Shown here piece after piece: positions 43,712 through 51,821 of a stretch of DNA of 64,000 bases. The notes beneath the pieces are model-generated. The model was not told where the DNA came from and searched no databases. It saw only the letters and a list, made by a program, of their open reading frames with translations. A program made the translations under genes and the position numbers. This DNA comes from Lachnospiraceae bacterium (GTDB lineage: Bacteria > Bacillota > Clostridia > Lachnospirales > Lachnospiraceae). The stretch covers positions 1-64,000 of the forward strand of contig JAILES010000063.1 in NCBI GenBank assembly GCA_024687205.1. The letters are read 5' to 3'. Every line of letters starts with the position of its first letter. The first letter of the stretch is position 1.

Positions 43712-46188
43712 AGAAGCATCTGCAGACAGTCATATGGACAGTGGTCTATATAATACTTGCTGTGGTGCTGATGGCAGTGATAGTCGCCAATCCGGCCTAC
43801 CCCCTGGGAGAAGCTGTGCTGAACCACATCTACAAGGGCGGTAATGCTTATGAAGCACTGAAGAACGGTGTTTTATGGCCGCTGTACGACAGGTTCTGGT
43901 ATAACGGAGTGTCGCCATTCAGATACTGGGCGCCGATCCCCGCTTATATCTTTGCCATACTGCAGTTTATCAGCGGAGGCAATCCGCTGGGAGCTTATAT
44001 CATCTGGAACGGTCTGATATTCTTTGCAGGTGCATTTTCATTCATGATGATAGGTAAGAGAAGAGACAGGCAGCTGCTCGGAGGATTCCTCGGGCTGCTC
44101 TGGTTCTTTGCGCCTGCCTGCATGAAGGTTTCTTATGAAGACGGAAATCTGCAGAGGATGTTCTGCTTTGTACTGCTTCCCTGGGTATTACATCTGACCG
44201 AGAGATATTTAAGAAGAGAGAAGGAAGATCTGGGACGCCATGAGCTGATCGCGGTCAGCCTGATCTTTGCGGTAATGATCATGTCGGATCCGGTGTTTGC
44301 CCTGATCACGGGACTTACTTTTGCAGTTTATTTCTTTATTTATTCCGCGCTGAATCACTGCTTTGCCCGTGCGGGCCTTATGCTGGTCTCATATATCTCA
44401 TCGATAATGATTGCCGGTCTGTGGCTGGCCTCCTACGGTAAGGGCAGGAATGCGGCGTCCGAGCTGGAAAACCTGCATTTCTATTTTCAGAACGGCTTTA
44501 AGAGTCTGAATCCCGTTGAAAGGTTTATATCCGAAGGCCACGGTTACTATTTCGGGCTGGCCTTCTTTATACTTCTGATCTTCGGACTTATAGCTTCAAA
44601 CAAAAGAAGCGGTGCGGGCTTCGGAACCGCGGGTATTATCTTCCTTGCATCAACGTCCATGGCCTATCCTCTGATAAGGCTTTTCCCGGGAGCGGGAAAT
44701 CTCGGTATGCTCAATTATCTTCCGCTGGCTGCCTGTCTGATACTGTTCTCGCTGCTGACATGGAAGACTCTTAAGAAACCTGTGGTGATCGGTGTGCTCA
44801 TAGTGCTTGCCCTGGATGCGATTCCCTCGATGATGCTGCTTGGGGGAAGCGGAGAAGAGACAAATGAACGTCTGGAGAAGATGGCCGAAGATACGCTGAT
44901 CAAAAAGGCGGAGGAGATAACAAGGCAGAGACTGGCCCTGCTGGATCTGCAGGATCTGGGTGCGGACGGTGCCTTCCTTGTATCTGCTTACGACGTGCCG
45001 CTGATGGGGACCTACGGAGCGGATTACAGGAGTGCAAGGACCGCGTACAATATAACCCAGCTGGATAAGTCTTATTCAGGCGGACAGTTTTCCTATCTTT
45101 TTGACAGATGTCTTGAACTCGGAAACGACAGCGTGATCATCTGGATGGAACCGGTAAGCTGGGATGAAGGAGCAACGGCCGAGATCGATACGGCAGCGGC
45201 CCGCAGCGGATACAAGCTGGTGGATCTTAATGAAGAATACAGGCTTTACCATATAGACGTTGACGGGCAGTTCGGTGTGCTCAGTGACTTTTCAGCTATA
45301 GGCATAGGAAGCGGCGCGGGAATGGTAAGTCTTGATTTCCCTACGGTTGAGGAGCGGGAATCCACCAATATCAACGATTACACTTATGAGGAACTTTCAA
45401 AGTACAAGACCATATATCTTAACGGTTTCACCTATGATGACAAGAATGCCGCCGAAGAACTGCTGATAACCCTTGCGGAGAACGGAGTACGTGTCGTTAT
45501 ACTTGCAGACGGTATTCCCGAAGATGAGATGTCAAAAGCCAGGGAATTCCTGGGTGTTACCGCCCATGATGTCATTTTCTCCAACGGTTATCCGGAACTG
45601 GAGACGGCTACCTGGGGCATCATCAATACCGATCTGTTCCCTCAGGGCTATACCACCTGGAGGACCGTATATGTAACGGGACTTGACAAGACCTATGCAA
45701 GAACCAGGGAAGACGGTGTCAGCCTTGATTTCTACGGTTCCGTTAAAAACGACAATATCATGGTGCTGGCAATCAACCTGACATACCATTATGCGCTTAC
45801 AAAGGATAAGTCCGTAACTCCCATACTTACCGAGCTTTTCAAGATGGAGATAGGACAGATGCCTTTGAGGCAGACGGTGCCTATCAAGCTTGCATACGGA
45901 AGCGACCGTATAGAGATAGATTCGGATTATGACAATGTGGATACGACGATAGCGGTGCATGACAGTTTTACGGGTGACGGATTTGAGAGTGTAAACCGCC
46001 TGGTGCATGTGGATAAAGGACATACCGTAATATATATGGAGGAGCCTTACGTGCTTTCGGGAGTGCTGTGGTGCCTGGCAGGCGTTATCACCCTGCTCGG
46101 ACTTGTTGCCGCGGTTACCATAGCAGAGAGGAACAGGAAGCGGAGAAAGGAGCTTGAAGAACTGAGACGTACCGGAGGTGTGGCATGA
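43708..46188 (+). CDS. Large PTPS-related multi-pass membrane protein
   Basis: The 826-residue protein has a first hydrophobic segment near residue 10, about ten more between 70 and 390, and a final one near 780-800 before a charged end. The first half resembles the polyprenyl-sugar-dependent GT-C-like family that Pfam calls 6-pyruvoyl-tetrahydropterin synthase related membrane protein, with YNGVSPFRYWAPIPAYIFA as a recognisable block. The part from about 430 to 760 is a soluble extracytoplasmic domain with a glutamine-amidotransferase-like or trehalose-synthase-like look (FGVLSDFSAIGIGSG, TIYLNGFTYDDKNAAEELL). Its reaction is not known. I infer a role in glycan transfer outside the membrane. 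The start overlaps the previous stop. Confidence 0.75.
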   Translation: MKKHLQTVIWTVVYIILAVVLMAVIVANPAYPLGEAVLNHIYKGGNAYEALKNGVLWPLYDRFWYNGVSPFRYWAPIPAYIFAILQFISGGNPLGAYIIWNGLIFFAGAFSFMMIGKRRDRQLLGGFLGLLWFFAPACMKVSYEDGNLQRMFCFVLLPWVLHLTERYLRREKEDLGRHELIAVSLIFAVMIMSDPVFALITGLTFAVYFFIYSALNHCFARAGLMLVSYISSIMIAGLWLASYGKGRNAASELENLHFYFQNGFKSLNPVERFISEGHGYYFGLAFFILLIFGLIASNKRSGAGFGTAGIIFLASTSMAYPLIRLFPGAGNLGMLNYLPLAACLILFSLLTWKTLKKPVVIGVLIVLALDAIPSMMLLGGSGEETNERLEKMAEDTLIKKAEEITRQRLALLDLQDLGADGAFLVSAYDVPLMGTYGADYRSARTAYNITQLDKSYSGGQFSYLFDRCLELGNDSVIIWMEPVSWDEGATAEIDTAAARSGYKLVDLNEEYRLYHIDVDGQFGVLSDFSAIGIGSGAGMVSLDFPTVEERESTNINDYTYEELSKYKTIYLNGFTYDDKNAAEELLITLAENGVRVVILADGIPEDEMSKAREFLGVTAHDVIFSNGYPELETATWGIINTDLFPQGYTTWRTVYVTGLDKTYARTREDGVSLDFYGSVKNDNIMVLAINLTYHYALTKDKSVTPILTELFKMEIGQMPLRQTVPIKLAYGSDRIEIDSDYDNVDTTIAVHDSFTGDGFESVNRLVHVDKGHTVIYMEEPYVLSGVLWCLAGVITLLGLVAAVTIAERNRKRRKELEELRRTGGVA

Positions 46189-48362
46189 GAAAACTGCCGC
46201 TGCTTCTGGCCTGTTTCTTTTTGTTCTTATGTTCCTGCAGCATGCCCTGGGATAAGGCGGCGGAGCTGCCCATGGGTAACGAGATGCATTTCGGTACCGA
46301 TACGGAAGCTCTTCCCGATGCATGGAAACAGCAGCTTTATCATGATACCTATTCCGGTTCGGATATGGCCTTCAAGGCTTCCGACGGGTATTTTCAGATC
46401 TATAACGGCGAAAAATTCGTAAAGACATATCTTAACGGGGTGAACATCGGCTCAGGTTATCCGGGCAGTTTTCCGGGTGAACTGGCAGTCCCCGAGTCTG
46501 TGTATTTTGACTGGTTTTCCGATATCTCAAAGATGAACTGCAATACCATACGTATCTACACAACGATGATGCCTGCGTTTTACAATGCACTCTATGAGTA
46601 TAACAGGGTATCGGACAAAAAACTCTATCTGATAATGGGTGTGTGGTACGATGAGGATACGATAGAAAGCAGCGGCGATGCTTTTGACGTACTCGAAGAC
46701 GCGGTGGCTGAAGCAAAAGAACAGATTGATATCATACACGGCAAGGGGGCTGTGGAAAAGCGCGTAGGTAAAGCATACGGCGTCTACAACTGTGATATTT
46801 CCGAATACGTTCTGGGCTGGATACTCGGCATAGAATCTGATGCTTATTTTGTCAGCACCACCAACATGCGTCATCCGGACAAGAATTGTTATAAGGGCAA
46901 TTTCCTTTATACCGACGATGAAGTACAGCCCTTTGATGCCTTCCTCTGTGAATTCGGCGACAGGGTGGTAAGCTACGAAATGCAGGAATACAAGATGCAG
47001 CGGCCTTTAAGCTGGGCCAACTGGCAGACTTCCGACGAACCGGAACATCCCGGCGAGCCTTTATATGATATCGAAGATGCGGTGACTATCAATGTGGAGC
47101 GTTTTCATGTGAGGGACAGCTACGCTGCCGGAACTTTTGCCTCATATCATGTCTATCCCTACTATCCCGAATATATGATACTCCAGCAGGATTACGTAGA
47201 TTACCGTGACGAAAACGGCGAGATAGATACCTACGAGGCCTATCTTAAAGACCTTATGTCCATACATACACTTCCGGTCCTGATTGCGGAATTCGGCGTG
47301 CCCACATCCAGAGGCTGTACCCATGTGAATCCCTACAGCGGCTATAACCAGGGAGCGCTCGATGAGAAGCAGCAGGGAGCAGCCTTAAAGCATATGGCCG
47401 AAGATATACACGAATGCGGATGCGCAGGCGGGCTTGTATTTGCATGGCAGGACGAGTGGTTCAAGCGTACCTGGAATACCATGGATTATTCCGATGCGGG
47501 CCGCCGCCCCTTCTGGTCGGACATTCAGACCAGCGAGCAGAGTTTCGGGCTCCTTGCCTTTGATCCCGGTTCGGAGGGCTTCATAGTGAATATTGACGGT
47601 GAAGATGATGACTGGAGCGAAGAGGACCTGGTACAGGAGAGCACGGATATAAAGCTGTACCTGAAGCATGATGAACGTTATCTCTACCTTGCCGCAAGAC
47701 TTCAGAACGAGGGAGTAGCAGCGGCCCATCTTTATTTCCCTATAGATGTAACGCCTTTATCGGGCTGTGACAGCTACGGCGGATCTGAGTTTGACAGAGA
47801 TGTGGATTTTGTCATAGACATAGACGGAGCCAACAACAGTCATATCTACAACCACAGTTATTATGACCGTTATGCCTTCATGTACCGTTACATGGATGAT
47901 AATCTTGACTGGAAGAAATACCGTGAAGCTGATAACGAGATATTTACGCCCATATATCTCTGCCTCAACAAGCCCTTTACAATACCTACTACAGGTGAAG
48001 AACGTGGTGCGGAACGCTACGAGACCGGCAAACTTAGGAAGGGTTTCAGCAATCCTGCAGCTGACGGTTATGATCCGCTTGCGGATTTCTATTACTCGGG
48101 GAAATTCTTGGAGATCAGGATACCCTGGGCGCTTCTCAATTTCAGGGATCCTTCCACCAAAACCGTTGAAGGAGATTTCTGGACCAACAAACGCCTCGGA
48201 GTCGGTGAAAAGATCGATGCCATCTATGTCGGCTGTGTCAAAGCAGGCGATACTTCCGATTCCGTCGCTTACACCTGGGACGACTGGAACAGTGTCAGCT
48301 TCCATCAGCGTCTCAAGGAATCCTACTACATCATGCAGGAATGCTTTGCAGATCTTAAATAG
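46185..48362 (+). CDS. Lipoprotein with glycosidase-like domain and C-terminal CBM9-like module
   Basis: The 725-residue protein has a lipoprotein signal (LLACFFLFLCSCS), so it is anchored outside the membrane. Residues about 60-440 resemble a (beta/alpha)8 glycoside hydrolase: YLNGVNIGSGYPGSFPGE, MNCNTIRIYTTMMPAF, VLIAEFGVPTSRG with a candidate catalytic Glu, and VFAWQDEWFKRTWNT. From about 465 the module VNIDGEDDDWSEEDLV begins a beta-rich carbohydrate-binding-like domain also present in the sorted protein at 38526. It is the last gene of the operon and may trim, transfer or bind the glycan made by this locus. A transglycosylase reaction cannot be excluded. Substrate is unknown. Confidence 0.8.
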   Translation: MRKLPLLLACFFLFLCSCSMPWDKAAELPMGNEMHFGTDTEALPDAWKQQLYHDTYSGSDMAFKASDGYFQIYNGEKFVKTYLNGVNIGSGYPGSFPGELAVPESVYFDWFSDISKMNCNTIRIYTTMMPAFYNALYEYNRVSDKKLYLIMGVWYDEDTIESSGDAFDVLEDAVAEAKEQIDIIHGKGAVEKRVGKAYGVYNCDISEYVLGWILGIESDAYFVSTTNMRHPDKNCYKGNFLYTDDEVQPFDAFLCEFGDRVVSYEMQEYKMQRPLSWANWQTSDEPEHPGEPLYDIEDAVTINVERFHVRDSYAAGTFASYHVYPYYPEYMILQQDYVDYRDENGEIDTYEAYLKDLMSIHTLPVLIAEFGVPTSRGCTHVNPYSGYNQGALDEKQQGAALKHMAEDIHECGCAGGLVFAWQDEWFKRTWNTMDYSDAGRRPFWSDIQTSEQSFGLLAFDPGSEGFIVNIDGEDDDWSEEDLVQESTDIKLYLKHDERYLYLAARLQNEGVAAAHLYFPIDVTPLSGCDSYGGSEFDRDVDFVIDIDGANNSHIYNHSYYDRYAFMYRYMDDNLDWKKYREADNEIFTPIYLCLNKPFTIPTTGEERGAERYETGKLRKGFSNPAADGYDPLADFYYSGKFLEIRIPWALLNFRDPSTKTVEGDFWTNKRLGVGEKIDAIYVGCVKAGDTSDSVAYTWDDWNSVSFHQRLKESYYIMQECFADLK

Positions 48363-48435
48363 CCGTTTTCCTATCGACGTACAGACGCTGTCCGAAATTC
48401 GGGCCGTATTCCTATCGACGTACAAACGCTGTCCG
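48362..48435 (+). repeat. Two 33-bp direct repeats after the XrtG operon
   Basis: The unit GCCGT(T/A)TTCCTATCG plus ACGTACA(G/A)ACGCTGTCCG occurs at 48362-48394 and 48403-48435 with two mismatches and a period of 41 bp. The first copy starts inside the stop codon of the lipoprotein gene. ACGT and the even spacing could suit a protein site, but a passive duplication is as likely. Confidence 0.8.
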
Positions 48436-48440
48436 CAGAG

Positions 48441-48533
48441 GGTATTCAAACTCGCGGCATGGCCGTTACGCACTAAGTTCATACTGCTCGCTTTCACTAA
48501 GTGCTCCACTCATGGCCTTGAGTTTTGAATACC
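48441..48533. repeat. Palindromic intergenic element
   Basis: GGTATTCAAACTC (48441-48453) and GAGTTTTGAATACC (48520-48533) form 13 bp of inverted repeat with a one-base bulge. The interior holds two copies of CACTAAG and a GCTCGCTTTC segment. I remember similar CACTTAGTG-bearing palindromes from Lachnospiraceae genomes. No gene is present; 48534-48616 holds nothing else recognisable. Confidence 0.65.
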
Positions 48534-48616
48534 ACTCTGCGGGTAGCTGTGTAACAGGGGACAGAGAAGCAGGAAGCGTTTATAAGCCGGATAGGAGGGC
48601 GATGAAAAATAAATGC

Positions 48617-48645
48617 TTGCAATATCACGGATACTGTGTTATGAT
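48617..48645 (+). promoter_or_regulatory. Promoter of the ABC-F resistance-type gene
   Basis: TTGCAA (48617-48622) and TATGAT (48640-48645) have a 17-bp spacer. It gives a leader of about 233 nt with a small open frame and a terminator. Confidence 0.75.
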
Positions 48646-48689
48646 GCGATGCAGGTAAAAGAAAGGGCGCTAGGCGCAAAGGTGTGAAG

Positions 48690-48704
48690 ATGAGAATCAG
48701 ATAA
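48690..48704 (+). CDS. Candidate leader peptide MRIR
   Basis: A four-codon frame ATG-AGA-ATC-AGA-TAA is preceded by AAAGGTG at a 5-nt spacing. Its stop region GATAATCTGG (48700-48709) is complementary to CCGGATTATC (48770-48779), so a ribosome stalled here would break that pairing. This is the arrangement seen in antibiotic-inducible resistance leaders. The peptide is too short to prove by sequence. Confidence 0.45.
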   Translation: MRIR

Positions 48705-48821
48705 TCTGGCTTTGGTATACATTAACAGTGAGGAGTTGCATTCTGTTTGCGACTTGTTTATGTACGCTTCCGGATTATCATATATTTACACCTGTTCCAG
48801 TATAGGGGTAATGTTTATGTG

Positions 48822-48854
48822 AGTCTGTTTTGCGTACGTGAAACAGACTTTTTT
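48822..48854 (+). terminator. Attenuator terminator in the ABC-F leader
   Basis: A 9-bp stem (48822-48830 with 48841-48849, AGTCTGTTT/AAACAGACT) with a 10-nt loop is followed by a T-run to 48854, 30 bp before the ABC-F start codon. It lies in the leader of that gene, so it can only act as a conditional terminator. Confidence 0.8.
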
Positions 48855-48884
48855 CATGCACTCCCCGTGAAGGCAGGTGGTAGT

Positions 48885-50453
48885 ATGTTTCAGTTAAAGA
48901 ATGTTACTTTCATACACAGAAAAGATCTGAGGACGATACTCGAGGATTTCTCGCTGGTACTGAACAGAGGTGACAGGGCGGTAATGATAGGCGAAGAAGG
49001 AAACGGGAAGTCCACACTGATGAAGTGGATATACGATCCTGAACTGGTGGAAGATTATATAGAGTATAAAGGGGAAAAGCTGATCAACAGGGAGCTGATG
49101 GCGTATCTGCCCCAGGAATTACCGAAGAAGGATGAAGAAAAAAGCGTGGCTGCATATTTTGCGGAGAAAGATGCTTTTTATGAGATGACGCCGAAAGATT
49201 TGTCTAAGCTGGCAGGAGAGTTCCATGTAGAGCAGGATTTCTTTTACCGCGATCAGAAGATGTGGACATTGTCCGGCGGAGAAAGAGTAAAAGCGCAGAT
49301 GATGCGTATATTGACGGAGAAGCCGACGATACTGCTTTTGGACGAGCCTTCGAATGATATCGATATAGAGACCCTTGAATTGATGGAACGTATCATCAAT
49401 GAGTTTGACGGGGCAGTGCTCTTCATATCACATGACGAGGTGCTGATCGAGCATACCGCCAACAGAGTGATCCACTTCGAACAGATACGAAGGAAGACCA
49501 GGTGCCGTCATACCGTGGCAAACATGCCTTATGAGCAGTATGTGAAGGAACGTCTTAACAATTTTGAAAAGCAGGAACAGTTAGCGCTCGGTGAACGGAG
49601 GGAGAAAAAGAAAAGGGATGAAAAGTTAAGGCGCCTGGAACAGAGCGTAGGCAGCAGGCTTGATAATATCTCCCGGGCGGACAGAGACCACATAGGTCAG
49701 CTTCTCAAGAAAAAGATGAAGAACGTCAAGGCGATGGAAAAGCGTTTCGAACGTGAAGATGAGCAGATGACCGAGATACCGGAAAGTGAGGAAGCTATCT
49801 TCTTTAAGCTGGGAGATAAGAACAGCATGATACCTGCAGGGAAAAGGGTGCTGGAGTATGGGCTTCCCGAACTTAGGACTAAAGACGGCAGCAGAGTGCT
49901 CGCGAGGAATATTGAGCTGAAGATAAGGGGTTCGGAAAAGATCGGACTGATCGGTTTAAACGGCTGCGGGAAGACCACGCTGCTTGCAGGTATAGCGGAG
50001 GAACTGCTTAAGAGGGAGGATATAAGGGCTGAATATATGCCCCAGAACTATGAGGAACTGCTGAACCTTGAAATGACGCCGGTGGACTATCTGGACAAAA
50101 GCGGCGACAAAGCGGAAAGAACAAGGATACGGACATATCTCGGAGCGCTTAAGTATACGGCGGATGAGATGGAGCATCCGATAGCGGAATTATCAGGGGG
50201 ACAGAAGGCCAAGGTGCTGCTGTTAAAACTCAGCATGTCGGGAGCAAACGTACTGATACTCGATGAACCGACGAGAAACTTCTCGCCCTTATCGGGACCG
50301 GTGATCAGACGGATGCTTAAGGAATTTCCGGGGGCGATCATCAGCGTCTCCCACGACAGGAAATATCTTTCGGAAGTCTGCGACGTGATCTACAGACTCA
50401 GCGAAGACGGGATCCATCAGGGGGATCCATCAGGGGGACGGTTCCCCGGTTGA
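48885..50453 (+). CDS. ABC-F ribosomal protection protein (antibiotic-resistance type)
   Basis: The 522-residue protein has two nucleotide-binding domains and no membrane part. Domain one has GEEGNGKST, LSGGERVKAQMMRIL and ILLLDEPSNDID; domain two has GLNGCGKTTLL, LSGGQKAKVLLLKL and LILDEPTRNFSPLSGPVI. The last phrase and the Lys/Arg-rich interdomain linker (about 225-320) are typical of the lincosamide/streptogramin/pleuromutilin protection group (VgaL/Lsa/CplR-like), which dislodge drugs from the ribosome. Start ATG 48885 follows GGCAGGTGGT and a conditional terminator, which points to antibiotic-inducible expression. The last dozen codons (GDPSGGRFPG) come from a GGGGGACGG repeat array. 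Which drugs it protects against cannot be told. Confidence 0.87.
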   Translation: MFQLKNVTFIHRKDLRTILEDFSLVLNRGDRAVMIGEEGNGKSTLMKWIYDPELVEDYIEYKGEKLINRELMAYLPQELPKKDEEKSVAAYFAEKDAFYEMTPKDLSKLAGEFHVEQDFFYRDQKMWTLSGGERVKAQMMRILTEKPTILLLDEPSNDIDIETLELMERIINEFDGAVLFISHDEVLIEHTANRVIHFEQIRRKTRCRHTVANMPYEQYVKERLNNFEKQEQLALGERREKKKRDEKLRRLEQSVGSRLDNISRADRDHIGQLLKKKMKNVKAMEKRFEREDEQMTEIPESEEAIFFKLGDKNSMIPAGKRVLEYGLPELRTKDGSRVLARNIELKIRGSEKIGLIGLNGCGKTTLLAGIAEELLKREDIRAEYMPQNYEELLNLEMTPVDYLDKSGDKAERTRIRTYLGALKYTADEMEHPIAELSGGQKAKVLLLKLSMSGANVLILDEPTRNFSPLSGPVIRRMLKEFPGAIISVSHDRKYLSEVCDVIYRLSEDGIHQGDPSGGRFPG

Positions 50454-50521
50454 AAGTTAACGATCAGGGGGACGGTTCCGCGGTTGAAAGTTAACGATCA
50501 GGGGGACGGTTCCCCGGTTGA
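50429..50521 (+). repeat. Three tandem 34-bp repeats, GGGGGACGGTTC family
   Basis: The unit ATCAGGGGGACGGTTCC(C/G)C plus GGTTGAAAGTTAACG occurs at 50429-50462 and 50463-50496, with a partial third copy at 50497-50521. The first copy encodes the end and stop codon of the ABC-F gene. Related sequences in either orientation lie at 51709, 51789, 58077 and 59361. Confidence 0.85.
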
Positions 50522-50540
50522 GAAATAAGGAGGTAAGAAA

Positions 50541-50573
50541 AATGGTGATATTTATAAGGCTTAAGGATATCTG
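50541..50573 (+). other. Ten-codon frame with strong ribosome site, possible gene remnant
   Basis: AAGGAGGTAAG is followed by ATG and nine codons (MVIFIRLKDI) before TGA. The ribosome site is as good as that of any gene in the region. The most likely reading is the start of a lost gene; a regulatory mini-peptide is possible. Nothing else supports coding. Confidence 0.3.
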
Positions 50574-50616
50574 ATCGGAAATGTAAAAAACAGCAACGAA
50601 AAAGGAGAAAAAGATC

Positions 50617-51699
50617 ATGATATTTCAGGATAATATAATAAAAGAATATTTAAAAAATGTGTGTTTTATAGCAGGTACGCCCTGCGGCGGAAAGACTGTC
50701 GTATCCAGGACACTGGGAAAAAAGTTCGGTATTCCCGTATATGACATAGATGAACGTTTTGAGGATCATCAGCGGATTTCGGATAAAGAGCATCAGCCTG
50801 CAATGAACAGAAGTTTTAAGGATGCGGATGAGTTTTTCGGACGCAGTGTGGAAGAGTATAAGAACTGGCTCCTTCAGAATACGAGGGAACAGCTGGACTT
50901 TGTACTGCTGGATCTGATGAGACTGTCAGTAAACGGACCGATCATCTGTGACTGCCACCTGACACTGGAGCAGGCGGCCATGGTCACCGAACCTTCCAGA
51001 ATGGCTTTTATGCTCAAGGAACCCAAAGACCTGGTGGAAGACTACTGCAACAGGCCGGATCATCAGGGCTTCAGCGATTTCATCCACAGCGCTTCGGATT
51101 ACGAAAAGGCGAAGGCTACCTGCAATGAAACGCTGCTGTCTCTGAATGCACAGTATTTTCAGGATGTTAAGAAGAGCGGATATTTCTGGCTGGAGCGCGA
51201 TGACAGAAGGGGCATTGAGGAAACGGCAGCACTGGTCGCGAAGCATTTCGGCCTGGCAGAGATAAAGAAGGTCGATAAAGATTCGTTCCTTGCCGGAGAG
51301 CTGCTTAAGTTCGCTGAAAACTGTTCCTGGACGGAGGTTAAGGAACACACTGCCGGGAATATAAGGGAGTGGAAATTTACGGACTGGGAGACGATGTTCG
51401 CAGCGGTAGTCGACGATAAGATAGTCGGTATGGCCTCGATACTCAAGACGGATTATTATCCGCTTCCCGAGATATGCCCCTGGATATCCACGCTGTTCGT
51501 AACGGAGGAGTACAGGGAAAAGGGTATCTGCAAAAGACTTATCACTTATGCGGAGGAGTATGCTAAAAAGCAGGGCTTCGACGTTTGCTATATACCTTCG
51601 GAATATGAAGGCCTGTATGAGAAATACGGTTACAGCTATGTGAAGGATATAGTTAATTACGGCGGAGGATGCGACCGGCTTTATAGCAGGAAGATTTAA
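50617..51699 (+). CDS. P-loop kinase-GNAT acetyltransferase fusion
   Basis: The 360-residue protein joins two domains. Residues 1-205 form a small P-loop kinase with Walker A GTPCGGKT (20-27) and the shikimate- or cytidylate-kinase-like phrase FGIPVYDIDERFEDHQR. Residues about 230-355 form a GNAT acetyltransferase with the acetyl-CoA site EEYREKGICKRLITYAEE (about 305) and the C-terminal YEKYGYSYV. Such kinase or acetyltransferase folds often modify small molecules including antibiotics, and here both are in one chain, reminiscent of bifunctional aminoglycoside enzymes although the kinase is not of the APH type. Substrate is unknown. AAAGGAGAAAA precedes ATG 50617. Confidence 0.82.
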   Translation: MIFQDNIIKEYLKNVCFIAGTPCGGKTVVSRTLGKKFGIPVYDIDERFEDHQRISDKEHQPAMNRSFKDADEFFGRSVEEYKNWLLQNTREQLDFVLLDLMRLSVNGPIICDCHLTLEQAAMVTEPSRMAFMLKEPKDLVEDYCNRPDHQGFSDFIHSASDYEKAKATCNETLLSLNAQYFQDVKKSGYFWLERDDRRGIEETAALVAKHFGLAEIKKVDKDSFLAGELLKFAENCSWTEVKEHTAGNIREWKFTDWETMFAAVVDDKIVGMASILKTDYYPLPEICPWISTLFVTEEYREKGICKRLITYAEEYAKKQGFDVCYIPSEYEGLYEKYGYSYVKDIVNYGGGCDRLYSRKI

Positions 51700-51708
51700 G
51701 TCAACCGG

Positions 51709-51806
51709 GGGGACGGTTCCCTGATCGGCCTTGAAAACAGAGACTGTTAGGAATTTAGAGAGGGGGAAAACGGCTGAAATCAACCGAAGAACCGTCCCCG
51801 TGATTG
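51709..51806. repeat. Inverted pair of GGGGACGGTTC repeats
   Basis: GGGGACGGTTC (51709-51719) and its complement GAACCGTCCCC (51789-51799) frame about 70 bp and could form an 11-bp stem. The flanking words CAACCG and TGATTGA are the same as in the other copies of this family. Confidence 0.8.
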
Positions 51807-51821
51807 AAGGGAGGTAGAAAT

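Noticed and set aside
50429..50521. CRISPR array
   Set aside because: The units are direct tandem copies without unique spacers and there are no cas genes in the window.
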